From Acidobacteria bacterium AH-259-G07 (GTDB taxonomy: Bacteria > Acidobacteriota > UBA6911 > RPQK01 > JADFOI01): a stretch of 7,214 bases of DNA. Location: NCBI GenBank assembly GCA_027717925.1, contig JALLON010000136.1, forward strand, positions 1-7,214, read 5' to 3'. The notes beneath the pieces were generated by a model. It did not search any database, was not told where the DNA came from, and saw nothing but the letters and a program-made list of their open reading frames with translations. This document shows, one piece after another, positions 5,571 through 7,214 of the stretch (position 1 is the first letter of the stretch; every line of letters starts with the position of its first letter). The translations under genes were made by a program, and so were the position numbers.

Positions 5571-7157
5571 ATGAAACGAAATCTAAAATATCGATTGATT
5601 TTCATTTTAGTGGTTCTGCTCGTCAGCATTTTTCTCTCCTATCCACCCTCTGAAAAAGTCAATTTAGGTCTGGATCTCAAGGGTGGCGTTCACTTGGTTC
5701 TGCAGGTCATGACAAACGACGCCTTTGAGGCAGAAGTCAACCAGGATCGAGAGCGCATTGAACAGGACCTGCAAGAGAAGGGAATTGCCTTTACTCGCAC
5801 ACAGGTTACACAGGACTTCGGAATCGAGATTCTGGGAGTGCTTCAGGACCAGCAGCAGGAATTGGAAGATTACTTAGACCAATATTCGGCAAGGTGGACT
5901 TATCACACTCGCTTTCGTGAAGGAGAAGTCGATGTAGCGATGTTAATGAACGCCGGGGCGAAAAAAGATCTGGCTGATTTGACAGTGCGGCAAGCCAAAG
6001 AAACGATTCAAAAGCGAGTCGACCAGTACGGTGTGGCGGAGCCCACCATCCAGATTTATGGCAGCGGTGATGTGAAAGATCAAATCATCGTGGAATTGCC
6101 GGGGGTCGAGGATTTCAATCGTGTCCTTAACCTGATCAAAAGGACGGCGCGACTGGAGCTCAAGCTTGTCCATCCGAGCAATGGGGGACCCTATCGCACT
6201 CGGGAGGCCGCTCTCGAAGCCCTTAACAATTCCCTCCCTTCAGATTACGAAATCCTGCCTTATCTTGACACGAGTGAGACCGGGAATCAGACGACGTATA
6301 TGGTGGTCCGCAAAGCTCCGTCCATCACTGGCCAGCATCTCAAGAATGCCCGTCCCTCGCTGGATAACTTCACGGGCCGCTCAGAAGTCGAGTTTTCCCT
6401 CAATCCTGAAGGGGTGAGGTTGTTTACCTGGGTCACCGGCCAAAATGTGGGGAATCGACTGGCCATTGTCCTGGACGAGGAAATTCGCTCGGCTCCGAAT
6501 ATTAGTGAACAAATAGATTCGGAGGGCGCACGAATCACGGGGAGCTTTTCGCCCGAGCAAGCACAAGATTTGGCTCTGGTATTGCGTTCTGGTGCCCTTC
6601 CGGCCGCCATTCGTATTCTGGAGAACCGAATCATTGGGCCTTCTCTCGGCCTGGATTCCATCCGAAGAGGTATCGTCGCCTCATTGGTGGGTCTTGTGCT
6701 GGTGGTTTCGGGGATGTTGCTTGTGTATAGATTCTCAGGCATCAATGCGATTGTTTGTCTGATCTTGAATCTTCTCGTCCTTCTGGCAGTGTTGGCTTCC
6801 GTTCACGCCACCTTGACTCTTCCGGGAATTGCCGGGATCATATTGACGATTGGGATGGCAGTGGATGCCAATGTCCTGATTTTTGAGAGAATCAAGGAAG
6901 AGTTGCGCGTGGGGAAAACGGTTCGCAGTGCAGTGGATGCGGGCTTTGACCGCGTATTTTCTACCATTCTCGATACCAACATCACCACTCTTATCGCTGC
7001 CGTGTGCCTTTACCAGTTTGGGACAGGCCCCGTGCGCGGCTTTGCAGTGACTTTGGGAGTTGGTTTGTTGGCCAATATTTTTACCGCCATTTTCGTCTCA
7101 AGGACCCTTTTCGGTTGGATCTTGCAGCTGCGTGAGGTGGAGAGACTCTCAATTTAG
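5571..7157 (+). CDS. secD: SecD, protein translocase subunit
   Basis: SecD, with SecF, forms the proton-driven RND-like membrane complex that pulls secreted proteins across the inner membrane. The 528 residues show: N-terminal helix at 8-24; the conserved SecD block NLGLDLKGGVHLVLQV (31-46); a periplasmic P1 region to about 360 with LDEEIRSAPNI (301-311), ITGSFSPEQAQDLALVLRSG (322-341) and LPAAI; the block SLGLDSIRRG (358-367); then membrane helices at about 367-386, 391-411, 417-437, 467-485 and 488-510. The helix-4 motif GMAVDANVLIFERIKEEL (428-445) carries D432 of the proton path region and is intact. It is shorter than E. coli SecD (615) mainly in the periplasmic part, as in many other phyla. 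The ATG at 5571 gives a standard SecD N terminus; the best ribosome site, AAGAAG (5563-5568), is only 2 bases away and lies right against the palindromic element. Confidence 0.97.
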   Translation: MKRNLKYRLIFILVVLLVSIFLSYPPSEKVNLGLDLKGGVHLVLQVMTNDAFEAEVNQDRERIEQDLQEKGIAFTRTQVTQDFGIEILGVLQDQQQELEDYLDQYSARWTYHTRFREGEVDVAMLMNAGAKKDLADLTVRQAKETIQKRVDQYGVAEPTIQIYGSGDVKDQIIVELPGVEDFNRVLNLIKRTARLELKLVHPSNGGPYRTREAALEALNNSLPSDYEILPYLDTSETGNQTTYMVVRKAPSITGQHLKNARPSLDNFTGRSEVEFSLNPEGVRLFTWVTGQNVGNRLAIVLDEEIRSAPNISEQIDSEGARITGSFSPEQAQDLALVLRSGALPAAIRILENRIIGPSLGLDSIRRGIVASLVGLVLVVSGMLLVYRFSGINAIVCLILNLLVLLAVLASVHATLTLPGIAGIILTIGMAVDANVLIFERIKEELRVGKTVRSAVDAGFDRVFSTILDTNITTLIAAVCLYQFGTGPVRGFAVTLGVGLLANIFTAIFVSRTLFGWILQLREVERLSI

Positions 7158-7214
7158 GTGGGAACAAAGTGCTATTTTGGGTGACTAAATAAGCTAGTGG
7201 CTCGACCCATAAAT
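7158..7214 (+). other. Non-coding tail after secD; no secF start seen
   Basis: These 57 bases follow the TAG of secD. The GTG codons here (7158, 7170, 7181) meet stops within a few codons, so secF, expected next, must begin beyond the window (the final bases AT could be the first two of an ATG). A weak imperfect pairing exists between ATTTTGGGT (7174-7182) and ACCCATAAAT (7205-7214), too poor to call a terminator. Confidence 0.5.

Noticed and set aside
6287..6745. Minus-strand open frame of 152 codons opposite secD
   Set aside because: Antisense shadow of conserved SecD blocks.

Overview
The window is an ordinary-looking piece of a bacterial chromosome. It holds two divergent blocks of housekeeping genes plus some unusual non-coding DNA between them. 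The gene content (uvrA; tgt-yajC-secD, normally followed by secF), the short SecD of 528 residues and the cytosolic IPT/TIG plus beta-propeller protein beside uvrA would fit Acidobacteriota or a nearby Gram-negative lineage. This is an impression from gene style; no marker here proves it. TGA ends two intact genes in the window, so the standard bacterial stop code applies.

Region 1 (1-2787, minus strand) is uvrA, the damage-recognition ATPase of nucleotide excision repair. The reading frame is open from its ATG at 2787 down to base 1, where the window cuts off the last residues, except for one in-frame TGA at 1705-1707 (codon 361). Both halves keep every UvrA motif in one frame, so this is a point nonsense codon, a sequencing error or a readthrough site, not a frameshift.

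Region 2 (2788-3830): a 68-bp divergent spacer carries a good extended -10 promoter that would start transcription almost at the ATG of the next gene. That gene encodes an unnamed 324-residue IPT/TIG plus beta-propeller protein.

Region 3 (3831-4002) has no gene. It is filled with 7-bp short tandem repeats (TGRC-type heptads) in two direct arrays and one inverted copy; the first array begins exactly with the TGA stop of the propeller gene.

Region 4 (4003-7157, plus strand) is tgt, yajC and secD, the classical tgt-yajC-secDF gene order. Tgt makes the queuosine precursor in tRNA, and YajC and SecD are membrane parts of the Sec protein export machinery. Between yajC and secD sits a 103-bp palindromic element (REP/MITE-like) with 24-bp perfect arms, ending only 8 bases before the secD ATG. 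The last 57 bases hold no recognisable start of secF.

No new defence, CRISPR or mobile system is seen. The items most worth a second look are the uvrA nonsense codon, the palindromic element next to the secD start and the heptad repeats.
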